NCBI GenBank assembly: GCA_022702545.1
Contig: JAHRBC010000004.1
Location: forward strand, 1,488,001-1,552,000
Origin: Phycomyces nitens
Taxonomy: Eukaryota; Mucoromycota; Mucoromycetes; Mucorales; Phycomycetaceae
DNA length: 64,000 nt
Reading direction: 5' to 3'
Shown here: piece by piece, positions 21,447 through 35,991 of the stretch
Layout: every line of letters begins with the position of its first letter
Numbering within the stretch: position 1 is the stretch's first letter
The notes under the pieces: generated by a model
What the model saw: only the letters and a program-made list of their open reading frames with translations
What the model was told of the DNA's origin: nothing
The model's database searches: none
Position numbers and translations under genes: made by a program

Positions 21447-24343
21447 AGCTGAATAGATAGAAAGAGTACTTGGACTAGAGGTTTAATAGAAATAAAGATT
21501 TGTATCCTTTAAATATGATGACTAGAGGTATGAAATCAAATAGATCAAGAAAATTGGTCTTCTAAGGTACAATTAGAGAACAGAAAGTATGAAGATACAG
21601 ATTGCTTTCTTATAGGCAGGGCAAAAAAAAAGAGACAATTGAATTTACAAAAGTAAAGAGATGAGCAAGAGACAAGATCCTTTATTAAAAAAGGCAAAAA
21701 GGCAAAGCGAGTTCGGAGCAGAAGAAAGATGATAAATGAGAAAATGAGAAAGTGGGCAAATGGAGAGTCTATTTATAAGCTTTGAAATCAGCCAAAAACA
21801 AAAATAAGAATGAGGATTCCTAAATGTGCCTGAAATCGGTACTCGAGGCTACTCTAATGGGTGGGTGGGGGGGCCAATCCATTTGAAACGTCACGACTAG
21901 AGTGAAGCCAAAAGTAGCACAGGTCAGTAGATTTTGTTGGCTTGTCGTCTAAAGATGCACCCCGTGTTACGCCCTTTGCTTTTATATTTGATCGAACCAG
22001 CAATCAATGTATATATATATATATACGTGTATATATACGTATATATATTGTATGGCCAATGTCTATCTGTGCACCCTACACAGACCCCATAATATTAGGA
22101 TAAGCATCTGGCCAAGCTGTTCCAAGCCAAAACCAAGGACTTTTATAGCAAAGGCCGCTTTACAGATTTACCAGCAAGTAAGAACGAATTAACAAGCAGG
22201 ATACAAAGTCTAATAATCTTTTGTAACAATACTTTGTTTAATCCTTGTTACTAATGTTGTATTTGGTTGTTATATACGTATATATATGAATAGCCTATAG
22301 CCATGGAGATAAATTAACATGAGAACCATGGCAATTATTAAAGTGTACCTCCATAGACATCAAGTAAGTTCATGATACTTCCATCTTATATCCTGGTACT
22401 AAATCTAACTGTTTTTAGAAAACCATGTAGTTCAAAGTGATGAATATACACCAGTTATATTAATGACAAGGTCATTCCTACTCTAATAAAAATCTGACAT
22501 GGCCAGAAACAAGCTTCTATATTGTCTAAAAGCCAACTATACAGGTCAAAGTAGTCTCTTTTAGCAGATTCACTATTGAACCCTGGAAACTCGATGATAT
22601 TTTAAGATACGGCCGATTAAGATCTATTTTAAGATTTTTCTTGATCTCACGCTACATGAGAACTATGTATTTGTATTGGATGTTAGTTGTGCTACCTTTA
22701 TATCCATCTGTAGATCATTCAGCATGTTCCCCACAATACATTTATAACAATTGCTCTAATAGAGAATATCCTTGTAGAGTAATCGTGTGTGGCAGTAATA
22801 TCCCATGACATCTAAAGAGAGTGTCAGAGACAAGAGAGTCTAATGGCTTGCTAAACAACAAAAAACTGGTAGAGATATTTAGCAACCGGGGAAGTTGGTG
22901 GTTACAATTCAGTAGATAAATATAAAGATGATCAAAGATATTTTATCGACATTTACAATAAAGAGCCTCTAGACGATTAGGTCACTATCTTTTGTTATGG
23001 TTTCCAGCTATTTATATACAGATATTCTAGAAGGATATTAATGCTCGGGCAAGAACTGGGATATTATGGGAAAGGATTGACAAGACAGATGGACATGACA
23101 TTGCTGGTATTCATAGTAAATTTTGAAAAATGGGAGGGAACATCCATTCCCAAACTATTCCAATCTATTTACTTTGTACATAAACAAGACAAGAATATTC
23201 TACAAAGAATATATATATGCCAAATCCATTGCAAGAAACTCCATGATTTTCATCGCCTTTTTTTTATTAATCCTGAGAAATAAAAAAGGGTACCAAGATA
23301 TCATTAGGCAATTATGTACAGGGGTTAATGAAAAAGGGTAGTGTCTTGTCAATTTTTTTTATATAAACATGATTACATTCTTACAAATATATACCATTGA
23401 GTATCTTGATCTTTTGTTTGGTTTGGTATTCATTACAGTACAATACAAATAAAATCAGGACAAGAGATTCTTAGCCTATTAACGCTTATTTTTTATTATT
23501 TAAAAGGCTATTGGCGATACAAATCTTGGCCACAAGCCATATATATAATATAATATAATATAATATTAAACATGGCTCTTTGATAGACTCGGGTACATCA
23601 ACTCCTCCACCTATATAGAGAACAGATAATGATGGTTTATTATTAAATAGTTGTAGCCTTGATTCATAAAGAGTCGCTGATAATAACTTGGAGTTTTAGC
23701 AATAATATGATCTAGCCTATTACTAAAAAAAAATATGTTTACCGCAACAAGCGGGAGGATTGTCTAGAAATCAACGTTGCTTTTCTAGAATGAATATGCT
23801 GTGTAAGTTACTATGATTCCTGTAGATTTCTACTCTAGATACCAAGATCAGAACCATCCACAGCATTTGATTGCAATGGACACTATACATTCAATAAAAT
23901 AAAATAAAATAAAATAAATAATCAATTGGACCTTGAGGCTCGTTTGATCTAATAAGCTTTGATTCCATTTGATTCCCTCGGATATCAATATCAAACGGGT
24001 CTCTTATCTGCTTTGCATCTTTGAAGCCACATGCCCAGCACGAACCTTTTTTGAGCTTTAATCAGATTTACTGCAATAAAAACCAATTCTTTTGCCTTTT
24101 TTTATTAATCATAAACTGCTTTTATATATATATATAAAACAAAGGAACCAGTGTTTTCAATGAAAAAGTGGCCATATCCAAGGCCTGGACAGATAATATC
24201 ACTTGGTTCAATACATGTTGTGCACTGCTTTGGGATCTAAATGAGATTTGTGGTGAAACCAAGAAAAGGTGCACAAAATTACAGAAAGTTCCTTTTTGTT
24301 GTGGTTGCAAGAGTGAGATGATCTCGTTGCTTTTTATTCCATC
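21447..24343. other. 2.9-kb intergenic
   Basis: TA-rich microsatellites lie near 22008-22045 and 22275-22287. The long leader side of the zinc-finger gene contains a TATAAATA box (minus, near 21770). Short open frames at 23041-23341 are not recognised. Nothing else is supported. Confidence 0.5.
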
Positions 24344-26329
24344 ATGGCAGCATCACGATTGCCATTCGAGATATTGACAATCGTCGCAACCTTTACTTCG
24401 ACTCAAGACATACTCTCCTGTACGACTGTCTGCAAAGCCTGGACCGTACCCTTTCAAAACTCGCTATGGCACACTATAAACATACACTGCAAAGAAAAGG
24501 CAAAATATTTCTTCCATGCACTCTCAGCCCACAAGGAAACATATAAAAAGAACGGCCACCGTGTGAGATCATTGTTTCTGGCTCGAAATCTGGGCATGAA
24601 TGATACAGACCTCTATATGATGCAGGCATACTTCCCTAACCTGCGATGCCTAAGTATACAGTATGGCAATATCTGCAGTTATTATCAACGATCTGTCGGA
24701 GATTGGAGCCATTGGGGATCTCTAAAGCACCTAGAGATTCATTTCCCGGGGTTGACAAAGAAGAGTCGAGCAAAGACAATGTTCAAGATATTATCTGTCT
24801 TGCCTTGCCTGGAAAGACTGATCGTTACAGAAGATTATGGCAACCCAAGCCATCGTTTGACCTGGAAAGACATGGAGACCCTGCACAGCTATTTGCCCCG
24901 GCTATATTATCTCCATATGGATGTTCCCTTTGGTGCTATTTTCGCCGAAGATCTGGATAATATCAGGTGCATTCCCCCAGAGCCCAATCTGATTACTGTC
25001 CATTTCTTCAACAACACACTATCTCTTGGGTGGTTATATTATGCGGCAATAAAGTATCCAGAGGTCACCAACTTTGGCTGGAAAGTAAACAGTACAGAAG
25101 AACCGACACTCGAGTACTATGAAAACATCGAATGTCCTTATTACGACAATGTCTACTATTACAGTCCCACAAGTCCATTGTACTCTGATATCTCGGAAGA
25201 AAGCGACATGATTTTCGAGTCTCAAGAAGAAGCCCTAGAGGCATTTTCCGGTCTTGACCAGTTCTTTCCTCGTCTGGAAAGCATTGCAGTAGATGAAAGG
25301 CAGATGAAAGAATGGGTTCATAGCGTATTTTGGGTAACACTTTACCACTTTGATGTATCACCAAAGCATCTAAGGTTCAGTCTTGGTGAACCCATCAATG
25401 CATTCGAGAAATCCCAAGAGACAATTAACAAATGTATCCTGGCCTGTTCAAAGACAATCGAGGTACTCGAATTCGAAATGTCCAACTCTCATCTATTCAA
25501 TGCCCCAATGCCCCTTGGTTCCTTTTCTCATCTGGCTCATGCAAAACTCAAGCTATACGGTGTCCACATTGACCTAGATATCCTCTTGGATAACTGGACC
25601 ATTCTAAAGACATTGAGTCTAAGTATGGATATTGAAAAGATATCTCTTTCTCCGAAGGTCTCTCAACACCCTCTACCCCATGGTCTGCAAGCAATTGAGA
25701 TATCGCTGTCCATTACCCATTCAAGTGTCTTTACCTACCTTTCATCTCGTTGCAGACAACTCAATAGCCTGACCCTAAGCCAAATTGAAATTCAAGATTC
25801 AATTTCTAGCAAGACTGGCTGTTTCTCATTCTCGATGCCATACACCAAACTAAAGGTCTTGCGAATGCAAGAAGTGTCTTTCTATTCCTTGGATGACGCG
25901 GGTCACAACGACGACATTGACAGGTTTGTCAACCTGATAAAGATTGAACAAGCAAAAGACATAGTGTGTCGTGCCGAAATGGATAAAGCGCTTTTGGTTC
26001 GCAATGAAGATGGTGCCGTGCCGCCATTTAATCCAGTGTGGATTCATTATTGTCGCAAACTAAAGGGATTAAAGACACAAACTGCGGTATGGACCTTGGG
26101 AAAGGAAGACATTGAATATATCGAGAGATATTTCAAAGAGTTTCAATCGACCAAGAACAAAGGCATTGATCGGAAAGTGTCGCGTAACCACCGTGGGTTA
26201 GTGACAAGAAATCTATGGCAAACCGATATATCACATGGATATGTTAGATTGTACTGTAAATACGTAGGTGAATATTGTATTGATAATTATGAGCTATCAA
26301 ATACTACTCCATACCCAAGCTCAAAGTAA
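24344..26329 (+). CDS. F-box protein with LRR-like C-terminus
   Basis: A single exon encodes 661 residues from ATG 24344. The N-terminal 45 residues are a standard F-box (LPFEILTIVATF, then CTTVCKAWTVPFQNSLWHTI), the Skp1-binding part of SCF ubiquitin ligases. The remainder has irregular leucine-rich repeats (FPNLRCLSIQYG, LKHLEIHFPGL, LERLIVTEDYG, LNSLTLSQIEI, LKVLRMQEVSF) that would bind substrate. F-box/LRR proteins are strongly expanded in Mucorales, so orthology cannot be assigned. The reading frame is intact. Confidence 0.85.
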   Translation: MAASRLPFEILTIVATFTSTQDILSCTTVCKAWTVPFQNSLWHTINIHCKEKAKYFFHALSAHKETYKKNGHRVRSLFLARNLGMNDTDLYMMQAYFPNLRCLSIQYGNICSYYQRSVGDWSHWGSLKHLEIHFPGLTKKSRAKTMFKILSVLPCLERLIVTEDYGNPSHRLTWKDMETLHSYLPRLYYLHMDVPFGAIFAEDLDNIRCIPPEPNLITVHFFNNTLSLGWLYYAAIKYPEVTNFGWKVNSTEEPTLEYYENIECPYYDNVYYYSPTSPLYSDISEESDMIFESQEEALEAFSGLDQFFPRLESIAVDERQMKEWVHSVFWVTLYHFDVSPKHLRFSLGEPINAFEKSQETINKCILACSKTIEVLEFEMSNSHLFNAPMPLGSFSHLAHAKLKLYGVHIDLDILLDNWTILKTLSLSMDIEKISLSPKVSQHPLPHGLQAIEISLSITHSSVFTYLSSRCRQLNSLTLSQIEIQDSISSKTGCFSFSMPYTKLKVLRMQEVSFYSLDDAGHNDDIDRFVNLIKIEQAKDIVCRAEMDKALLVRNEDGAVPPFNPVWIHYCRKLKGLKTQTAVWTLGKEDIEYIERYFKEFQSTKNKGIDRKVSRNHRGLVTRNLWQTDISHGYVRLYCKYVGEYCIDNYELSNTTPYPSSK

Positions 26330-27509
26330 ATATATAAATAAATATATAAATAAATATGTATATCTTGAATACAAATGAAATTATGGCGTTTTAAATGACA
26401 CTATATAATAATTAAAAGGGCACCTTGAAATCATGCTGCACAGTTTCTATAATAATAATAATAATAAAATGTTTGTACGATTTGGAATATAAAAAGTACA
26501 CAAGGTATTTTCAATGATAATTTGTAATTGGAATGCAAATCTGTACCGTACAGAGAGGCCTAATTGGCAATTTAAAGAGGCCTTTCTGTCCAAGTCTTGT
26601 ATCCAACAAGCTATTTAATAGAATATACTTGGTCTTTTTTGGTGGCCAATTGAGGCACTTTGCAAGTAATTTCAATACTGTAGTCTGGGTACACCATTTA
26701 CCACGTTTTTTGATATATTGCACGTACTACAGTTGCAGAGATGAGCGTTTTATGGATTGTGAGAAAAAAAAAGATAGAGAGGTAATACCAAGAGGATGTC
26801 TGTATTTGAGACACACACATTGTGGATGTGCTTGTGTGACTATTGTTTTCATACAAGGTACCACACGGATGATATTAGACTCCAGCAAGTGTTTACTAAA
26901 GTGGTCAATGCATGGAATGTCTTTTGTCTAAAGGCAGATCCGGCTAATAAACAGCCGAAATGAAAGCCTTTGTATTTTAGCTCAATTGCATCTGAAAAAG
27001 AGTGTTTATATCCAGTAAAGTCTTGTATTCTTTAATCGGGTGTAGTATGGAGTTCATTTGACATTCAGGTTGTAAGACAAGAACAGCCAAAGAGTGTTTG
27101 GGTTACCTGATAGACATTTTTTTCCCTAGTGTTTGGGGACTCATGTCATTGCTCTATTCTGCCTATTCCATTACTAGAATACACCAACCGTCCAAGATAT
27201 ATACACACACAAAAAAAGGGATGTCTATAAACTGCCCTGCCCTGCCCTGACATGACATAAATATATTATGTGCTAATTAGGAAATTATTGGCTCTAGAAA
27301 TCTTATTGGCCAATTTGGCTGGCAATAACGTCATGGCTCAATCTTTTATTGGCTACAATTTAACTTTTAAAGATCTTTGACAAACAAGTGTCTTTATGTT
27401 GGCCAAAGGAAGTAATATAAGCAAATAGGGCAAACATGATGGATGGATTTCGTAGGAGTGATGTCAGAAACTTTATCCCAAATCCCATATCCTTGGAGAT
27501 CTCTTCGAG
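26330..27509. other. Intergenic
   Basis: Contains a (TAA)n tract at 26448-26466 and the promoter of the CsbD-like gene. A 132-codon plus-strand frame (26533-26931) is not recognised and its composition looks like background. Confidence 0.5.
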
Positions 27510-27517
27510 TATATAAA
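27510..27517 (+). promoter_or_regulatory. TATA box of CsbD-like gene
   Basis: TATATAAA lies about 62 bp upstream of the CsbD-like start codon, within a short leader rich in A and C. This is a classic core promoter layout for a strongly inducible fungal gene. Confidence 0.65.
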
Positions 27518-27578
27518 GACACTGACCAGACACATTCATAAACATCATTCAAATACCAAACAACTTTTTCTTACAATC

Positions 27579-27875
27579 ATGTCAGCCCCCTCAAAAACCG
27601 ATGCCAAGAAGGAACAGCTCATTGGAGATGCAAAGGATACCGTTGGTACCATTGTCGGCAACGAGTCTCTCCAGGCCAAGGGTCAAGCCCAACACAATGA
27701 AGGCGTCGTCCAGGAAACAGCAGCCAATATCTCGGGATATGTCCAGGGTCTGTCCGATCAAGTCCAGGGCACCGTGACCGGGGCATACAATGCCTTGACT
27801 GGAAACACCTCTGGCGAAGTAGCCTCAAAGGCCGAGAAGAAGTCTGGTGAAGCCCAAAAGGCTGTCAACTCCTAG
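27579..27875 (+). CDS. CsbD-like stress protein
   Basis: A single exon encodes 98 residues. KEQLIGDAKDTVGTIVGNES and LQAKGQAQHNEG match the CsbD family of small, hydrophilic, helical proteins. In bacteria CsbD is a general-stress protein of unknown mechanism. Fungal homologues with this glycine/glutamine-rich heptad-like pattern are common and often highly expressed. A second, weaker unit (QVQGTVTGAYNALTGNTSGE) suggests internal duplication. There is no signal peptide or membrane segment. A strong TATA box precedes it, and the CDS is richer in C and G than its surroundings, suggesting codon bias of an abundant protein. Confidence 0.85.
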   Translation: MSAPSKTDAKKEQLIGDAKDTVGTIVGNESLQAKGQAQHNEGVVQETAANISGYVQGLSDQVQGTVTGAYNALTGNTSGEVASKAEKKSGEAQKAVNS

Positions 27876-28142
27876 ACTGGCCTGGCTCAATCGTACAATA
27901 CAATACCTGTGAATAACATAAATAAATAAATACATAAATACCTTTTGTACTCGAGTGTAACCATCTTTTTTCAAGCACAATAAAGTTTCGTTCTTGTAAC
28001 CAACACTAAAGAATCGGCATCATTAAACTTCTTTTTAATCTTTATCTCTTGTGTCTGGGTCTTTACATCTCCGTTTCCCATTAAATATTATATATTTTTT
28101 AAAATTTTCTAAATTTTCCTTCTTTTCTTCAATACAGCACTA

Positions 28143-31100
28143 ATGACTTCTTATGCCACTCCACCGTTTGCCTATGACCCTAGTTGTAAGCCAGCCAAGA
28201 GTATCCTTAAGCAAGTCCGTCTTGCCAACCAGGGATCATCATGGTTTCAAGCAATGAATTCCAAACTCACGATTGCATCCCCAACTGATGGCCAGATCGA
28301 ATCCGAACCTACATCACCACAGAAATCCTCAGGTCTCATGAGATTCCGTAGGCTTCTTCCAGCACAACCAGCACCAGTCCAGCCCGAGTCTCCCGTAGAG
28401 ACCACTCGGGAAGAACTGCTTCCAAAAGAACTCAAGCGGGTCCGCTTCTCGGTTAGAAATCTGACGACGGAGTACTACCCGTATCAAACCTTTCCCTCAG
28501 GCGACACAAAGGACACCGTGTCGGCTCATGAGAACCCTATATCCGAGAAAGCTGAAAACAAGTCATATGTTGAACAGCCACGACAACGTACAACCCCACA
28601 GGCACTCCATTCTCTCTATGACATGGCGTGCAAAAGCAAGGAAGAGCCATTGTTCCCAGGCTTCTTGACCCAAGTGCTTGTATGCATTATATTAAAAAAA
28701 AGTTATTTTTATTCTAATTATTATTTTTTTATGGTCAATAGGCAAACCAACACCGCACTTGTCTTACCAGACTGGACTTCACTAATCAAAAGATGACTAG
28801 ACGCACAGCAGAGCCATTGGCAGATGTGCTTTGCTTGGATTTCGGCTTAAAGGAGCTCATACTTGACAACTGTGACCTGGAGGATGACGTATGTGGATAC
28901 ATATTGCAGAGTTTTGTTACTGATTAGACGTGTAGACCATCAAAGTACTTTTGCACAGTCTGCTGTTAACAGACTCGCTCTGTGAACTCAGTCTGGTGGA
29001 CAATAAGAAGCTAAAGACTGCCGGATTCAAATATATTGCCGTGTATATCAAAGGTGTAAGTAACACATGTGCATTGTGGACAACTAGTGTGTGTGTGTGT
29101 GTGTGTGTGTGTATTGACGGTTATTTGTGTATCAACAGGCCACTAAGCTCCAGACCCTTAACCTCACATCCACTCTGCCAGACAAAAAGGCCATTGGGTA
29201 TCTGGCCCAGGCACTGATTGGCACACCAGAATCTGCCTCACCCTCAGTCTCTAGCCTGGTATTTGATAACTGTGGATTAAAACTGCAATTGCTCGAGACT
29301 CTGGCAGCAGGAATTCGCCAATCGACATGTCTGCGCCATCTGTCACTAAGATACAATCGTATCAATTATCAGGGTGCAATGTGGGTTGGTGTCATGTTGA
29401 GAGACTATGATGACAATCGTCTATACCAGAGAGGTCTCGAGAGTCTTTCTCTTGATACCAATGAGCTTAGACAGGGTGTTCAATATATTGCTCAGGCCCT
29501 TCGACGCAACAAGAGTCTCTTGTCTCTATCCATGAACGATTGCAAGATTGACATTAAAGGGTGCACGTTTATTGGTGAAGCCTTGGTAATGGTTGTGAAT
29601 ATGTTGTGAATATGGTCAACTTATGTGTATCTATAGAAATACAACCAATCCCTCAAATCGCTTGGCCTATCATACAATATCCTTGGCCAGCCAACTACAG
29701 AAGGAGTAAGCACCAGTCAGGTCGCGTTAAAGTGACAATTGAACACTAATACTTTTTTTTTCATTATAGATCGTTGCCCTTCGACAGGCACTGTATGTCA
29801 ACCAATCCCTCAAGGACTTGAGCCTGGCTGCTACTGAACTCGGGTCAGAAGGTAAGCATTATAATACTGTTATTATTATGATTACATGTATTAACTTTCT
29901 TGGTGGTATTAGCTGCTATTGCACTCGCGGAATGTCTTCCTGAAAACAGCTCTCTCAATAGACTCGATGTTTCCAAGAACCCAGCAATCGATATCGCCGG
30001 TCTTTTATCTCTTTCGACAGCTATCAAGATCAATTATACACTGACATTCCTCGATGTTAACATTCCAGTAAGTTAATTCCTAATGTGTTCTCACAATCGA
30101 TTATATACCCACGTACAATTATGCGCATATCTTTCTTATACACATATATTAGCCAAATGATCGTGATCTAGCAAAGATCCAGAGCGACATAGCAGCCTAT
30201 TGCACCCGCAATGCTCAGTCTACCACATCAACTGATCCTGAGCAACAACAGAAACAACAACAACAGCGCAGTGCAATTAGGCGTACACCTTCCCAGAACG
30301 CACTATCCATCACAACCACTCAAGCTACTGCCCGACTGTCTCTTCAGGAACGTCTTGCGGCCGTAACTCAACGTGCCAGCCCACGTTCATCGTCACCTAG
30401 CAACAGTAGCATCCGTACTGCTGAGCCAGTAGATCCCCCTAAACGCTCGCCTGATCAGGATCTCATGGACAATGCTACTGGACAGGTCACTGTGTTTGAG
30501 GAAATGCTCTCTGCTGAGGCTCACAGACGCGAGGTTACAAACGACAAGAGTCCACCAAGTAATACCTTGACTGTAAGGATATATCTAGATATCAATAGAC
30601 CCACAACTAAACCAAACCAAAAACAAACCCTGTATTATTGACTATAGCAACTCTATCGCCAATGTCAAGCTTCACAGGATGCAGTGAGTCTAAAGATTCC
30701 TCGCATTGCAGACCCTGCCGTTGTCGGTAAGCAAAAAAAGAGTGTTTTTTGTCTTGTGAATTGGGAAAATATAGAATTGGATTTAATCAGTACAATCTAG
30801 GTACCTACTTGGGACTCAATGATCGCCTCTTGGCTGCGGTTGGAAACTATGAACAACTCTATCCCATCGTTCCTGCACCCAAACCAAGAGTGGTGATTGT
30901 AAGAGGATCTGGTAGTGGATCCAACAGTCCACGTTCACCCAGCAGCCCTCGTCTTGATAGCCCCACTGGATCCAGTGGCTACCGTAGTCCCATGAATGGT
31001 GGCAGTGGCAGTGGCAGTGGCAGCAGTAGTGGTAGCAGCAGTCCCATTAACAGTCCTCGTACCAGCACACCTCTTCAGTCCGAATTGATAGATCCCGAGA

Positions 31101-31285
31101 TGCCTCTGTCCCCTTTTGAAATCGGAGACGACGACGATGAGGAAGAGGAAAGCATCATATCTGCCCGCCCACCTTCTCCTGTCACTACTGAAAAACAAAA
31201 GAACCTAGAAGAATTGCGTCATGCAAAGGAAGTCGAGGAAGGCTGTGCGTTTAAACAGGCTTCCAAAACCGAAGACCAGTCTTAA
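28143..31285 (+). CDS. PPP1R37-like leucine-rich PP1 regulatory protein
   Basis: Ten exons (28143-28679, 28742-28888, 28936-29055, 29139-29585, 29637-29705, 29770-29851, 29913-30067, 30153-30572, 30648-30726, 30801-31285) join in phase to 846 residues. Residues 99-102 are RVRF in a KRVRFSV context, a textbook RVxF docking site for protein phosphatase 1. RNI-type leucine-rich repeats follow (LKELILDNCDLED, LRHLSLRYNRINYQGAMWV, LESLSLDTNELRQGVQYIAQ, LKSLGLSYNILG). The order RVxF then LRRs is that of PPP1R37. Residues about 660-700 (QLYRQCQASQDAV, YLGLNDRLLAAVGNYEQL) resemble the C-terminal helices of a GAT domain, which binds ubiquitin or GTPases. The tail is Ser/Gly-rich, then acidic. The PP1 role is inferred from the motif and layout. 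Confidence 0.85.
29087..29112 (+). repeat. (GT)n microsatellite in intron
   Basis: About 13 GT units lie in the third intron of the LRR gene, shortly before the acceptor ATCAACAG. Confidence 0.9.
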
Positions 31286-32152
31286 ATTTTTTTTTATATG
31301 TATTTTGATTATTCCTCACCCATCCCCTCCCTATCGCACTATACACATCCAACGCTACCCTTTTCTTTATTTGCATCTTCTTATTATATTGTGCTTTTTT
31401 TTCTATTTCTCTAGAGCGCCTTCTTTTTTGTAGTTAATTAATGTGTTTCCTTTGAAGCTTTTTTTTATGTATCCTAATGAAAACAATAAATATATAGACA
31501 AGGCTTTTAAACACACAATCATGTGTGTATATATCCACAATCTGTAAGGATATTGATGTTTGTGGACCTCAATTTAAAATCAATGCTTTATTGTGTTGAT
31601 CGTGATTTTCAAGCTTGGAGGTGCATGAAATTTCATGGCATTTACAAAAACACCTTCAGCTGACAAGGTCATCTTCTCTACCTGGACATTCTAGATGGTG
31701 AACTAGAAAATAAGGATTGAAAGTTGAAAATAGACCTTTTGGGTCATTCTGTTCGAACCACGGCCTCCACAGGAATGAAAGGTATGGCATGTCTATTTTC
31801 GAGCCCCTTTGAGTGATTAAGAAAATATTTGGGTAAATGATAGAGATGCTTTAAATGGCTTCTTGAAATATGTATTTTGTGGCAATGTGGCCAACAAGTC
31901 TACAAATGAATTAAAGAAAGAAAACAATATATATATATATATATATATTTGAGGGGTCAAGAGGTATATTGACCTTTTTGGAATCCATATTGACAGAAAC
32001 ATGTAGTTTTTTTTCCTTTACTAAAAGATCCCACAAGTTCATGACATTCCATTTATGCACAAACCAAACCCTATTTCATTAACATTTAATCTCTCTATTT
32101 AACGTCTAGAATCCCAAAGCCTCTTGGATTCTTCTCTTTCTCTTTCTCTTTA
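31286..32152. other. Intergenic
   Basis: Contains a (TA)n tract at 31928-31949 and the promoter of the following small gene. No coding sequence is recognised. Confidence 0.5.
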
Positions 32153-32656
32153 ATGACATTTGAACGCATCTCATCACAATCCGCCGTGGCTGCTCTCCTA
32201 GCAACAGAAATCTACCCACGATCAGTTGGCTTCAGTCCAGCATACGAACATCACCCACGGCACCCCTCTCCAGGTGTCAAGCGACAACACTGCCGACCCA
32301 ATATATCAATATTCTCGGCCAAAAGGTCATCGCGAGACTCCTTTCAAGTGCTGTCGAGAAAGGCATGGGTAGCACGCCTGCCAACATTGGTAGAGGAAGA
32401 CACACCAAAAAGAGCGCGCACGGATGACACCACTGACCATCCTATTTCTCATCATCCGGTTACGACAGTCAGCATTCACCAAAGGCGTCTTGTCGACCAG
32501 CCTCATTACTCTCCAGCCCTCTATCTAGCCCGAAGTCGTCCACGCTTCCAGAGCCTGAGAATCTTACTCGACAATCAATCTCGACACAGTTCACTCTCCA
32601 ATCAAACTTGGTTAAATACACTTGGGCCTCGGCTGTCGACAATTAAAGAAGAATAG
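32153..32656 (+). CDS. Hypothetical basic protein, 167 residues
   Basis: A single exon runs from ATG 32153 to TAG 32656. The product is rich in Ser, Arg, His and Pro (HHPRHPSPGVKRQH, AKRSSRDSFQVLSRK) with a short basic patch (PKRARTDD) that could be a nuclear localisation signal. No domain is recognised and it is probably largely disordered. Its codon use and base composition are like neighbouring genes and unlike the flanking AT-rich DNA, which is the main reason to call it a gene. The C-terminus reads LNTLGPRLSTIKEE. Confidence 0.55.
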   Translation: MTFERISSQSAVAALLATEIYPRSVGFSPAYEHHPRHPSPGVKRQHCRPNISIFSAKRSSRDSFQVLSRKAWVARLPTLVEEDTPKRARTDDTTDHPISHHPVTTVSIHQRRLVDQPHYSPALYLARSRPRFQSLRILLDNQSRHSSLSNQTWLNTLGPRLSTIKEE

Positions 32657-32930
32657 ATTGACACTACCTTTTCTATCCATTTGTCCCTTTTTTTTCTATA
32701 TCTTGTGTACGACATACACGTATATAAACATACATTTAGGTTCCAACACTCATGCAATAAACAACAAGACGCCACTGGAATATATATAAGACGTCCCTCA
32801 ATGAGGACAAATTTAATATGTTTGTTTGTTTCTTACAGTTCTGCATGCAGCCCACGGCCCTGTACATAGATTGCTCTGTCTCTCCTTTCTTTATATATAT
32901 ATGTATATATATATCGATATCTTGCCTTTC

Positions 32931-35991
<3,061 letters not shown>

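Noticed and set aside
26533..26931. 132-codon plus-strand open frame
   Set aside because: Composition is like intergenic DNA, no domain is seen, and it lies in the promoter region of the CsbD-like gene.
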